The notes under the pieces were generated by a model that saw only the letters and a list, made by a program, of their open reading frames with translations, was not told where the DNA came from and ran no database searches. A program made the position numbers and the translations under genes. 32,567 bases of DNA from an uncultured Collinsella sp. (GTDB lineage Bacteria; Actinomycetota; Coriobacteriia; Coriobacteriales; Coriobacteriaceae): positions 1 through 32,567 of the forward strand of contig CABQAK010000028.1 in assembly GCA_902462065.1 (NCBI GenBank). The letters are read 5' to 3'. Of the stretch, positions 15,220 to 22,759 are shown piece by piece (position 1 is the first letter of the stretch; each line of letters opens with the position of its first letter).

Positions 15220-15483
15220 CTACTCGCCAAGACCGCTCTTGATGAGCTCGATGGCAGCAGCCAGAGCCTCGGCCTCGTCAGCGCCGTCGCACTTGACCTC
15301 GACCTCGGTGCCGCAGGGGATACCAGCAGCCATGAGGGCCATCGGGGACTTGCCGTTGACCTCCTTCTCGGGGGTAACGACCGTCACGTCACAGGCATAC
15401 TTGCCCATGGTGGAGGCGAACAGACCAGCCGGACGCATGTGCAGACCCTGAGGATTAACGAGGGTAGCCTTCTCAGAAACCAT
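15220..15483 (-). CDS. ptsH: PTS phosphocarrier protein HPr
   Basis: An 87-residue cytoplasmic phosphocarrier between enzyme I and the EII complexes. The phospho-acceptor His15 lies in NPQGLHMRPAG. Ser46, in NGKSPMALM, is at the position phosphorylated by HPr kinase in Firmicutes; whether such a kinase exists here cannot be told from this window. The ATG at 15483 has an AAGGAG site 6 nt upstream and gives the standard numbering, so upstream in-frame starts are rejected. It is the first gene of the ptsH-ptsI-kinase unit. Confidence 0.96.
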   Translation of the reverse strand: MVSEKATLVNPQGLHMRPAGLFASTMGKYACDVTVVTPEKEVNGKSPMALMAAGIPCGTEVEVKCDGADEAEALAAAIELIKSGLGE

Positions 15484-15550
15484 AATTGACTCCTTTTTGT
15501 GTTTAACCCCTGTCATGCATGTGGCAGGAGTCAGATTCACGACGTTGTTT

Positions 15551-15590
15551 ATATTAACTCACATCAAACGGTTTTTCATTGTGTTTCACA
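15551..15590 (-). promoter_or_regulatory. Candidate ptsH promoter with adjoining palindrome
   Basis: Minus-strand -10 TAATAT (15556-15551) lies 17 nt from a moderate -35 ATGAAA (15579-15574). Immediately upstream is the 11-bp palindrome TGTGAAACACA (15590-15580), placed where a regulator could affect the promoter. Confidence 0.42.
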
Positions 15591-15615
15591 CGAATTGTTG
15601 GACAGATGTCGTATC

Positions 15616-15757
15616 CCTGCGCTCGCCCGCCGGGCGGGGCGGTTAAGTTTGCTGCTCTACAGTCCTGCGCAAGACGGAAAGCACATTAAGTGCTTTCCTT
15701 TGCGTGCGGAACTCGCGACAAACTTAACCCGCGCCCGCCCGGCGAGCAAGCTGCGGA
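15616..15757. repeat. Large nested inverted repeat (about 140 bp), MITE- or structured-RNA-like
   Basis: The outer arms, GCTCGCC...GGGCGGG...GGTTAAGTTTG at the left (about 15616-15651) and its imperfect complement ending GGCGAGC at the right (about 15717-15747), enclose a further hairpin CGCAA...GGAAAGCAC / GTGCTTTCC...TTGCG around 15669-15703. Almost the whole stretch can fold back on itself. No convincing reading frame lies in it. It occupies the gene-free stretch 15484-16010 between ptsH and the fruA terminator. It could be a miniature mobile element or an RNA element; the sequence alone does not decide. Confidence 0.6.
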
Positions 15758-15855
15758 AACTCGGTCGGTCCAGAGTAATATCGTGCGAACGGAATTCTGG
15801 CTGATGAACTGATCGCGACAAAGACTCGATAGGCAGCCCCCTCTATGCCCTTTTG

Positions 15856-15926
15856 TAAGTTGCGGTGAAATAGGGACTGAATTTGGGGTTGAATCGTTTA
15901 AACAGTCCCTATTTCACCGCAACTTA
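15856..15926. repeat. Perfect 24-bp inverted repeat
   Basis: The arm at 15856-15879 (TAAGTTGCGGTGAAATAGGG, then ACTG) is perfectly repeated in inverse at 15903-15926, with a 23-nt AT-rich loop (15880-15902). No T-run follows on either strand, so it is not a standard terminator. It lies 12 nt before the fruA terminator. Its perfection suggests recent origin or active maintenance, as in REP- or MITE-type elements. Confidence 0.75.
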
Positions 15927-15938
15927 TGGGAGGGATAG

Positions 15939-15974
15939 AAAAAAGGCGGAGGCCCTGGGGAGGGACTCCGCCTT
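15939..15974 (-). terminator. Intrinsic terminator of fruA
   Basis: Minus-strand AAGGCGGAG-CCCT pairs with AGGG-CTCCGCCTT (one mismatch), followed by TTTTTTC. It begins 37 nt after the fruA stop. Confidence 0.9.
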
Positions 15975-16010
15975 ATATACAGGGGGCGATATTATTCGCG
16001 TACCGTGGAG

Positions 16011-18014
16011 TTAGACCAGGCGGGCGTTGATCGTCTTGGCGATCTCGGCGGCGTCGGTGGAACCCTTGACGGTGGCACGGAAGTCCTCGTCCATGAGCGC
16101 CTCGGCAACCTTGGACAGGATCTTGAGGTGCGTGGTGCCGGCCTGTGCACCCGGGATGAGCAGGGCGATAGCCACGTTGACGGGAGCGCCGTCCATGGTG
16201 TCCCAACCGGTCACACCGGACTCGTCCTTGACGACGATAACGGCAGCCTCGGTAATGGCGTCAGACTTGGCATGCGGGATGGCGAAGCCCTCCATCATGC
16301 CCGTGGTGCCCTCGGCCTCGCGTGCCAGGAAGGCGTTCATCACGGCGTCGGCGTCGCTGGCGATACCGGCCTTGACGGCCTGGTTGGAAACGAAGCTCAG
16401 AGCCTCGTCACGAGAAGCGAAGTCCTCGGCGACAAAGACATTCTCGACCTTCACGAAGTCGGCAGCCTCGGCCTTGGGGGCCTCGACGGCAGCGGCCTTG
16501 GGGGCCTCAACGGGCTTGGCTGCAGGAGCGGCCTTCAGGTTCTTCTCGAAGTCGTACTTCTTGAAGGCCACGAACAGGATGCCACCGACAACAGCGCCGA
16601 TGAGGATCGCGAGGACCCAAAGCGGACCGTTCTCGACAACGGGCAGGACCAGGAAGCCACCGTGAGGCGCCGGATCATGAACGTTGAACATAATGGTCAG
16701 GATCGAAGCGATAGAGGAACCGAGCATCATGATGGGCATGACGGGCCAGATGTTCTTGGTCATGAACGGAATGGCGCCCTCGGTGATGTGGGTGCAACCA
16801 AGGATGAGGTTGACAACACCGGCGTCGTGATCCTCCTGGCTGAAGTACTTCTTGCCGACGACGACGGCAAAGGTGGTGATCAGCGGCGGAACGATGCAGG
16901 CGGCGGAGACTGCAGCCATGAAGTTGGTGCCGAAGTTGTAGGTGTCGGTGCCAACACCGGCGGCCAGAGCCTCGGTGAGCATAGCGGTACCGGTGACATA
17001 AGCAGCCTTGTTGACCGGGCCACCCATGTCAAAGGCGCACATGCAGCCGATAGCAAGACCCAGGACAACGGCGCCAGAGGCGGACAGGCCCTTGAGGAAG
17101 TCCATCATGGCGGTGTTGATGGCAGCCATGGGGCCGGAAATGCCGAGCATGACCAGGCCGACGATAGCCGTCGAGAACAGCGGGTACAGGAAGATAGCCT
17201 TGAGGCCGTCCAGGTTCTTGGGCAGGCCGGCAAAGACCTTCTCGAGCAGCAGGATGACATAGCCGGCGAGGAAGCCGCCGACGATGCCGCCCAGGAAGCC
17301 GAAGCCCACGCCGGCGCCACCGGCGTCGATCATGCCGGTCTCGGCGTTAACAGGCAGGCCCTGGATGGCGATCATACCGGCAACAAAGCCGGGGACGAGC
17401 GCCGGGCGCTTGCCGATGGATTCGGCGATGTAGGCGGAAAGCACCGGAACCATAAGGTTCATGGCGATGCCGCCGATGATCTTGAGCATCGCAGCAAAGC
17501 TGTTGTAGTCAGACGCCGTCGAATCGAAGGACGTAATGCCCCACAGGAACGAAACGGCGGTCAGGACACCACCGGCAACGACGAAGACCAGCATATGGCT
17601 GACGCCGTTCATGAGGTGCTTGTAGATGACGTGGCCGATGGACTCCTTCTCCTCGACTTCGTCCTCGACATCGGCAGCGGCTGCAACCGTGCTGTCGCCC
17701 TTAGCGGCGAGCGCGCGGTCAATCAGCTTACCGGCGGCCTCAACGGACAGAGCCTTGGAAACACCAACGGAAACCATGGGCTTGCCGGCGAAACGCTCAG
17801 CCTGGACATCCTTATCGGCTGCGACGACGACGGCCTTGGCGCCAGCGATCTCGCTCTTGGTGAGCTCGTTCTCGACACCGACCTGGCCATGAGTCTCGAC
17901 CTTAATGGTCAGACCGCGCTCGGCAGCTGCCTTCTCCAGCGCTTCCTTCGCCATGAAGGTGTGCGCAATGCCGGTCGGGCAACCGGTGGCGGCGATGATG
18001 TCAAACTTAGCCAT
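16011..18014 (-). CDS. fruA: Fructose-type PTS transporter EIIBCA
   Basis: Imports a hexose, probably fructose, while phosphorylating it at C1. The 667-residue protein has domain order IIB-IIC-IIA. IIB (1-105) carries the phospho-Cys in AATGCPTGIAHT (Cys12). IIC (about 125-485) is polytopic with MVPVLSAYIAESIGKRPALV, DMGGPVNKAAYV and CTHITEGAIPF. A Pro/Ala/Lys-rich repeat linker (about 494-516) leads to IIA (520-667) with phospho-His581 in GFAIPHAKSD. Unlike E. coli FruAB, all domains are on one chain and HPr is separate. The ATG at 18014 has an AAGGAGG site 6 nt upstream; longer in-frame starts are rejected. It is a monocistronic unit divergent from the RpiR gene. Confidence 0.94.
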   Translation of the reverse strand: MAKFDIIAATGCPTGIAHTFMAKEALEKAAAERGLTIKVETHGQVGVENELTKSEIAGAKAVVVAADKDVQAERFAGKPMVSVGVSKALSVEAAGKLIDRALAAKGDSTVAAAADVEDEVEEKESIGHVIYKHLMNGVSHMLVFVVAGGVLTAVSFLWGITSFDSTASDYNSFAAMLKIIGGIAMNLMVPVLSAYIAESIGKRPALVPGFVAGMIAIQGLPVNAETGMIDAGGAGVGFGFLGGIVGGFLAGYVILLLEKVFAGLPKNLDGLKAIFLYPLFSTAIVGLVMLGISGPMAAINTAMMDFLKGLSASGAVVLGLAIGCMCAFDMGGPVNKAAYVTGTAMLTEALAAGVGTDTYNFGTNFMAAVSAACIVPPLITTFAVVVGKKYFSQEDHDAGVVNLILGCTHITEGAIPFMTKNIWPVMPIMMLGSSIASILTIMFNVHDPAPHGGFLVLPVVENGPLWVLAILIGAVVGGILFVAFKKYDFEKNLKAAPAAKPVEAPKAAAVEAPKAEAADFVKVENVFVAEDFASRDEALSFVSNQAVKAGIASDADAVMNAFLAREAEGTTGMMEGFAIPHAKSDAITEAAVIVVKDESGVTGWDTMDGAPVNVAIALLIPGAQAGTTHLKILSKVAEALMDEDFRATVKGSTDAAEIAKTINARLV

Positions 18015-18090
18015 GTGTCCCTCCTTCTTGAGTACAGCGCCCGCGGGCGCTCCCCTACACGCGCTTCGATGCGCGTTTTTCCACAACTGA

Positions 18091-18119
18091 AAGATACCAA
18101 CCTACCGTCCGCGTGAGAA
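18091..18119 (-). promoter_or_regulatory. Candidate fruA promoter
   Basis: Minus-strand -35 TTCTCA (18119-18114), 17-nt spacer, -10 TATCTT (18096-18091); each box matches consensus at four of six bases. The resulting leader of about 70 nt contains the hairpins ACGCGC/GCGCGT (18059-18076) and GCGCCCGCGGGCGC (18037-18050). Confidence 0.35.
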
Positions 18120-18141
18120 GAGACAAGGTGCAATTCTCCGG

Positions 18142-18170
18142 TGAAAGGTTCTTTCATAACCGTAAACGGT
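18142..18170. promoter_or_regulatory. Candidate operators in the fruA-RpiR divergent region
   Basis: TGAAAG-GTT-CTTTCA (18142-18156) is a perfect 6-3-6 palindrome, and ACCGT-AA-ACGGT (18159-18170) a perfect 5-2-5 palindrome next to it. They lie upstream of the candidate fruA promoter. TGAAA...TTTCA-type sites are common for RpiR-family regulators, which fits the divergent RpiR gene. Confidence 0.5.
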
Positions 18171-18286
18171 AGGTGAAAGTTTACCATCAACACTTGAAAC
18201 GGCAAGGTGTATCTTGTAATTGGAAATGCCCGTATACTATGGCATTGCAAATCAAATTAGATTTTCATGCCAACCAGGAGCCATCC

Positions 18287-19144
18287 ATGACCGATAGTAG
18301 CAAGAGCGCACTTTCCCTCATTAGTACCCATCAGGGTTACAGCGAGTCCGAGCAGCGCATTGTCGACTATATATTAGAGCACCAGTCCGAGGCGCCACGC
18401 CTCACGGCGGCTCAGCTCTCGCGCGCCGCCGCCACATCCGAGGCGACCGTTTCGCGCTTCTGCCGCAAGCTTGGCTTTGGTAGCTTCCGCAGCTTTCAGT
18501 TTTCGCTGGCGAGGGATTTGGAAAGCCAGCGCAACGAGGGCCTGACTGACGAGGTCTCGCTCGACAATATGGAGCAGAGCCTCAAGAACATCCTGGCTGC
18601 CAAGGTGAGCGAGCTTAATGCGACCATCGACGGAATCGACCACGATACGCTGGCGGCTGTTGTGCATGCCCTTAAGCATGCAGGGGTTATTGAGTTTGCA
18701 GCTGTGGGCAATACGAACGCGGTCGCGCTCGATGCGACGTTTAAGTTTTCGCAGCTGGGCCTGCGCTGCATGGCGAGCACCATTAGCGAGACATCAATCG
18801 GCTTTGCGCTCACGTTGCGCCCGGGTGACGTCATCGTGCTAATCTCAAACTCCGGCAAATCGCGCCGACTGAATCGCATGGCAAAAGCGGCTCGCAACTG
18901 CGGCGCAACTGTAGTCGTCATCAGCAGCGACAGCAAATCCCCGCTCGCGCGTCTGGCAGACTACACCTTTAATACCGTCAACCACGAAGCGCTGCTGACG
19001 ACGGGCGACTTTGCGTTCTCTAAGATCAGTGCCACGATGATCATCGAAGTCATCTACAACTTCCTGCTGCCCGAGATTGAAGACGCTCGCGAACATATCA
19101 GCTACTACGAGGAGCTCATCCAGCCGGACAAGGTCGTTGAGTAA
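18287..19144 (+). CDS. RpiR/MurR-family transcriptional regulator with SIS domain
   Basis: A 285-residue sugar-phosphate-responsive regulator. The N-terminal RpiR helix-turn-helix covers about residues 1-77, with YSESEQRIVDYILEH and SRAAATSEATVSRFCRKLGF as the recognition part. A C-terminal SIS sugar-isomerase-type domain (about 110-260) shows FAAVGNTNAVA, DVIVLISNSGKSRRL and CGATVVVISSD, which would bind a phosphosugar. The ATG at 18287 follows CAGGAG by 7 nt; an upstream in-frame start at 18173 would put it inside the regulatory region and is rejected. Being divergent from the fructose EIIBCA gene, it likely controls that gene and perhaps the ptsH unit, with fructose 1-phosphate or a related ester as a plausible effector (inferred). 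Confidence 0.92.
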   Translation: MTDSSKSALSLISTHQGYSESEQRIVDYILEHQSEAPRLTAAQLSRAAATSEATVSRFCRKLGFGSFRSFQFSLARDLESQRNEGLTDEVSLDNMEQSLKNILAAKVSELNATIDGIDHDTLAAVVHALKHAGVIEFAAVGNTNAVALDATFKFSQLGLRCMASTISETSIGFALTLRPGDVIVLISNSGKSRRLNRMAKAARNCGATVVVISSDSKSPLARLADYTFNTVNHEALLTTGDFAFSKISATMIIEVIYNFLLPEIEDAREHISYYEELIQPDKVVE

Positions 19145-19152
19145 AACGCGTA

Positions 19153-19185
19153 GTGGGACAAAAATTTCAGTCTATTTTGTCCCAC
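19153..19185. repeat. Perfect 11-bp inverted repeat between convergent genes
   Basis: GTGGGACAAAA (19153-19163) and TTTTGTCCCAC (19175-19185) with an 11-nt loop, between the converging ends of the RpiR gene (19144) and recN (19204). It may serve as a bidirectional terminator, its T residues being inside the stem, or be a REP-like repeat. Confidence 0.55.
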
Positions 19186-19203
19186 CAACACCGGTGATAC
19201 AAC

Positions 19204-20832
19204 CTAGCCTCGAGCTTCTTCAAGCATCTGCTTGGCGTGGGCCAAGCTTGCCTCGGACTGATCGCCGCTCAACATGCGGGCGATCTCGGCGGTACGCGCT
19301 TCGCCGGTCACCTCGTCCAAATGCGTCTGGGGAACATCGCCCGGTTCCTTGCTGACAACATAGTGTTTGTCGGCCATGACGGCGACCTGCGCCAAGTGGG
19401 TTACGACAATCACCTGATGCGTAGCGGCGAGATCTGCCAGCACGCCCGCGAGCGCACGCGCCGTGGAGCCACCGACACCAGCATCGACCTCGTCAAACAC
19501 CAGCGTATCGACACCGTCCGCGTTACCGAGGACAACCTTGCTTGCCAACATGACGCGGCTGAGCTCGCCGCCCGACGCAATGCGGCGCAGGGGACGTGGC
19601 GTCAAGCCGGCACCGCTGCGGTATAGCAGCTCGTAGCTCGAAGGACCAACGGGCGTCCACTCAGCACGGGGAAGATCACGCGACTCCCAGACGAGCTCGG
19701 CACTACCCATCTCCAAGCGAGCCATCTGGCGGCCAACCTCGTGGCAGAAGCGCGGGGCCGCAGTATTGCGAGCGCGCTTAAGTGCCTTGGCAGCGGTAAA
19801 CAACTCGCGCTCAGCGCTCCCGAGTGCCTCACGCGCCTTTTTGATCTGCTCATCGCCATCATCGACCAGGGACAGCAGCTCTTGCGAGCGATCGCGCATG
19901 GCAAAAACATCGTCCATGGTAGGACCCCACTGACGCAGCAGGCCCTTGAGGTCGGAATACCGCTCACGCATGCGAGCGAGCTCGCGCGGATCGAAGGCGA
20001 CGCCATCGCGATAGGCACGAAGCTCGTTCGCGCAATCCTCAAGTGAGATACAGGCATCCGAAAGCGCATCGGCAATGTCGCCGAGTTTGCGATCGACGGT
20101 AGCCATGCGGGAAAGCTCTGCCACGGCGCTGTTCACGGCATCGAGCGCTCCCCCTTCGGCGGCAAGCGATGCATGGGCATCGTTAGCTGTGGCAACCAGT
20201 ACCTCGGCATGTTCGGAGCGCGGCAGCAGTTCCTCGAGTTCCTCATACTCGCCCGGTTTAGGGTCGACCTCGCCGATGCGCTCGAGCGCAAAGCGCGCCT
20301 CCTCGACGCGGCTCCCCTGCGCACGCGAGGCCTCTTCAACACGTCGAACCTCCTTGGCGGCAGCACGCGATGCCTTAAAGCAGGCGCGGTACGCATCCAG
20401 CGCCTCGAGCGCAGAGCGTCCCGCCCACGCATCGACCATCGCAACGTGATGCGCCGGATCGAGCAAGCGCTGGTGCTCGTGCTGGCCGCACAGATCCATC
20501 ATCAAGCCAACACGCTCCGAAAGCTCACGCACACTGGCGATGCGGCCGTCAATCTTCACGCGGCTGCGGCCCTCGGCAGAAAGGCTGCGCTGGACCGTGA
20601 AGCCCTCCGTGTCGTGCGGGCCGTCAAACAGGCGTGCCTCGACGCTCGCCAGCGCCTCGCCCTCGCGCACCGTCGACGAATCCGCGCGCTCGCCCAAAAT
20701 AAGCTTGAGGGCCGAGAGCAGCGCGGTCTTGCCGGCGCCGGTCTCGCCAGTCAGGACAGTCAGGCCGGCACTCGGCACCAGCGTCGCCTCGCGAATGAGT
20801 GCAATGTTAGAAACCTGCAGCTCATCGATCAT
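19204..20832 (-). CDS. recN: DNA repair ATPase RecN
   Basis: SMC-like ATPase that helps repair of double-strand breaks. The 542-residue protein starts MIDELQVSNIALI, has Walker A TGETGAGKT (28-36), the RecN loop DLCGQHEHQRLLDP, a central coiled-coil-like stretch rich in Glu/Arg/Ala (about 140-350), the signature RRIASGGELSRVMLA, Walker B TLVFDEVDAGVGG and a switch-like VVTHLAQVAVMAD. It is the last gene of the minus-strand housekeeping run. The ATG at 20832 overlaps the nadK end by 11 nt, with GGAG 7 nt upstream inside nadK, showing coupling. It is a little shorter than the 553 residues of E. coli, with nothing essential missing. Confidence 0.95.
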   Translation of the reverse strand: MIDELQVSNIALIREATLVPSAGLTVLTGETGAGKTALLSALKLILGERADSSTVREGEALASVEARLFDGPHDTEGFTVQRSLSAEGRSRVKIDGRIASVRELSERVGLMMDLCGQHEHQRLLDPAHHVAMVDAWAGRSALEALDAYRACFKASRAAAKEVRRVEEASRAQGSRVEEARFALERIGEVDPKPGEYEELEELLPRSEHAEVLVATANDAHASLAAEGGALDAVNSAVAELSRMATVDRKLGDIADALSDACISLEDCANELRAYRDGVAFDPRELARMRERYSDLKGLLRQWGPTMDDVFAMRDRSQELLSLVDDGDEQIKKAREALGSAERELFTAAKALKRARNTAAPRFCHEVGRQMARLEMGSAELVWESRDLPRAEWTPVGPSSYELLYRSGAGLTPRPLRRIASGGELSRVMLASKVVLGNADGVDTLVFDEVDAGVGGSTARALAGVLADLAATHQVIVVTHLAQVAVMADKHYVVSKEPGDVPQTHLDEVTGEARTAEIARMLSGDQSEASLAHAKQMLEEARG

Positions 20833-21682
20833 GACGGACTCCGTAGAATACGCGGCTCACCGAGTTATAGAAGCTCTCGGGGCCATAATCCAGCAGCAGC
20901 ACATCTCCGGGCCCGCGGCGCACCGCCACGCTCTCAACGGTGCCATCGCAGGTAATAAACTGTCCATCGATGGCGATCGCCGGAACGCTCGGACGATCAT
21001 CAGACATAAAGATCTCGACGACATCACTCGGCGAAGTCAGGAAGGCACGGGCCTGAATGGTGTGCGGCGCAATGGGAACGCAGACCATACCCGTATAGTC
21101 GGGGCTCACGATGGGGCCGCCGGCACTGAGCGCATACCCCGTAGAACCAGTCGCCGTGGACACGACCACGCCGTCGCCACGCAGGCGGTCGATATGATGG
21201 CCGGACACCGTGATGTCGAACTCGACCATATCGGACAGCGGACCGCGGGTAAGCGCCATGTCGTTGAGGGCGAAGGTGCGCACGACATCCTTCGTACCGT
21301 CTTCGCGCACGGACACGATATCCGCGGCAATGGTAGCGCGACGGCTCACGTGCAGCTCGCCGGACAGGGCGTCGCTCACGACCTGCAGAATGTCGCGCTC
21401 CTCGGGGCTCGCAGCAGTTAAAAAGCCCAGGTGACCATAGGAAAGACCGAGGATAGGAATCTCGCGATGGTTGAGGATGCGGGCAGCGCGCAGCAACGTA
21501 CCGTCGCCGCCGAGCGTAATGACCAGATCGGAGCCGTCAATATCAGGCGTGCTTTGAATCTTCGATCGCTGGTCGGCAGCCCATGCGACCTCATAGCCCT
21601 GGCGCGTCAGCCAAAGCTCGAGCATCAGACCGCTCTCGACCGCCTCTTGCTTGTAGTAATTGGGAACCAGAAAGACCTTCAT
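20822..21682 (-). CDS. nadK: NAD kinase
   Basis: Makes NADP+ from NAD+ and ATP or polyphosphate. The 286-residue protein has the GGDGT motif (58-62, in LVITLGGDGTLLRAARI), the conserved ND of ALNDMALTRG (commonly NEVVL), and the glycine-rich VSTATGSTGYALSAGGPIV (TGSTAY-like). It starts within the tlyA stop (ATGA overlap at 21679-21682) and its end overlaps recN, so it is in the middle of a coupled set tlyA-nadK-recN, an order common in Gram-positive bacteria. Confidence 0.95.
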   Translation of the reverse strand: MKVFLVPNYYKQEAVESGLMLELWLTRQGYEVAWAADQRSKIQSTPDIDGSDLVITLGGDGTLLRAARILNHREIPILGLSYGHLGFLTAASPEERDILQVVSDALSGELHVSRRATIAADIVSVREDGTKDVVRTFALNDMALTRGPLSDMVEFDITVSGHHIDRLRGDGVVVSTATGSTGYALSAGGPIVSPDYTGMVCVPIAPHTIQARAFLTSPSDVVEIFMSDDRPSVPAIAIDGQFITCDGTVESVAVRRGPGDVLLLDYGPESFYNSVSRVFYGVRHDR

Positions 21683-22491
21683 AGCGTTGCAGCTTTCTCG
21701 CTCAAAACCGATACCTGGGATTGCAGCTCATCGTCGGTACGTTCACCGGGAGCAAATCTCGTGCCGTACAGGAAAAACTCAACGTTACCCTTGGCACCAT
21801 GAATGGGCGACACGCACACATCGACCGGGAACAGCCCCTTGGAGGCAAAGAGTTCAACTGCCGAAACGAGTGTATCGCGGCGCACGGCGGGATCGGTCAC
21901 AATGCCGCCCTCGCCCACCAGCGCCGCCGGAGCCTCAAACTGCGGCTTTACGAGCGTGCAAAACGAACCCGAAGGCTTCAGGCACGCCAGCACGGCGTCG
22001 ATGATATTCGCGATACTCGTAAACGACACATCGCACACGGCCAGATCGATAGCACCGCCGTAGCCGAGCTCGGGCAACTGCGTCACATTCGTGCGCTCGT
22101 GGAGCGTCACACGATCGTCTTGGCGCAGCGACCAGTCGAACTGGGCGCGACCCACGTCCACCGAGACAACGGTCGCAGCTCCGCGCTTGAGCAGGCAATC
22201 GGTAAAGCCGCCGGTAGAGCAGCCCACATCCAGACAGGCAAGGCCCGTCGGATTGATGCCAAACGAATCAAGCGCGCCTTCGAGCTTAAGACCACCGCGG
22301 CCAACATAGGGAATGCGCCCCTTCACGTGCAGCGGCAGGCCCGGGGCAACCTTAAGGCCCGGCGAAGTCAAACGCTCACCGCCACTCGAAACCAAGCCGG
22401 CCATAAGAGTGCGAAGGGCATCCGCGCGATCGGCGCAGATGCCCTGTGAAATCAGTTCGTCATCGAGACGCACACGTTTCATGAATGCCAT
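21679..22491 (-). CDS. tlyA: TlyA-family rRNA (cytidine-2'-O)-methyltransferase / haemolysin-like
   Basis: About 270 residues. An N-terminal S4 RNA-binding domain (RVRLDDELISQGICADRADA) is followed by an FtsJ/RrmJ-type methyltransferase domain: YVGRGGLKLEGAL, the SAM-binding LDVGCSTGGFTDCLL, VCDVSFTSI and LVKPQFE. In mycobacteria, TlyA methylates 16S and 23S rRNA cytidines and governs capreomycin sensitivity; the same activity here is inferred. The ATG at 22491 shares its A with the xseB stop (TGATG), so translation is coupled. The ATG at 22482, giving MKRVRLDDEL, is an alternative that looks more like the usual family start. Confidence 0.92.
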   Translation of the reverse strand: MAFMKRVRLDDELISQGICADRADALRTLMAGLVSSGGERLTSPGLKVAPGLPLHVKGRIPYVGRGGLKLEGALDSFGINPTGLACLDVGCSTGGFTDCLLKRGAATVVSVDVGRAQFDWSLRQDDRVTLHERTNVTQLPELGYGGAIDLAVCDVSFTSIANIIDAVLACLKPSGSFCTLVKPQFEAPAALVGEGGIVTDPAVRRDTLVSAVELFASKGLFPVDVCVSPIHGAKGNVEFFLYGTRFAPGERTDDELQSQVSVLSEKAATL

Positions 22492-22757
22492 CAACCATTC
22501 GTATCCGGGGATGCAGCCTGTCTATCTTGGGACTCGTTTGCCGCATCCTCATCGTATTCCTGCTCGAGCTTGTCGGCCTCACGCGGCGTAAGCTCAAACT
22601 TGTCGACCATATCGACCGCACGGGAGCCCAGCTCAATAGCCTCGTCAAACAAATCGAGCGAACGCTCCAAGGACGTATCCTTGGAGCGAACGGTGGCGAT
22701 GATCTGGTCAAGGCGGTCCGATATCTCGTCGAAGTTGCGGACGGAACCCTCTGGCAT
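22491..22757 (-). CDS. xseB: Exodeoxyribonuclease VII small subunit
   Basis: An 88-residue protein with the short helical hairpin of XseB: NFDEISDRLDQIIATVRSKD, then SLERSLDLFDEAIELGSRA, in which the 'L-x-x-S-L-x-x-F-x-E-G/A' pattern is characteristic. It associates with XseA, which is not in the window, in single-strand DNA degradation. The last 25 residues are acidic and probably disordered. The start ATG lies 2 nt after the nusB stop, with GAGGAG inside the nusB end. Confidence 0.9.
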   Translation of the reverse strand: MPEGSVRNFDEISDRLDQIIATVRSKDTSLERSLDLFDEAIELGSRAVDMVDKFELTPREADKLEQEYDEDAANESQDRQAASPDTNG

Positions 22758-22759
22758 GG

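Noticed and set aside
15616..15926. CRISPR array or tandem repeats in the ptsH-fruA gap
   Set aside because: The repeats are inverted, not direct, with no regularly spaced repeat units and no cas genes in the window.
18059..18080. Plus-strand intrinsic terminator ACGCGC/GCGCGT followed by TTTTT
   Set aside because: No plus-strand gene lies upstream for it to terminate; it is more simply a leader hairpin of fruA, though a block on antisense transcription is possible.
16005..18116. 703-codon plus-strand open frame opposite fruA
   Set aside because: Antisense shadow; no signal or domain, and the other strand encodes a complete EIIBCA with a strong ribosome site.
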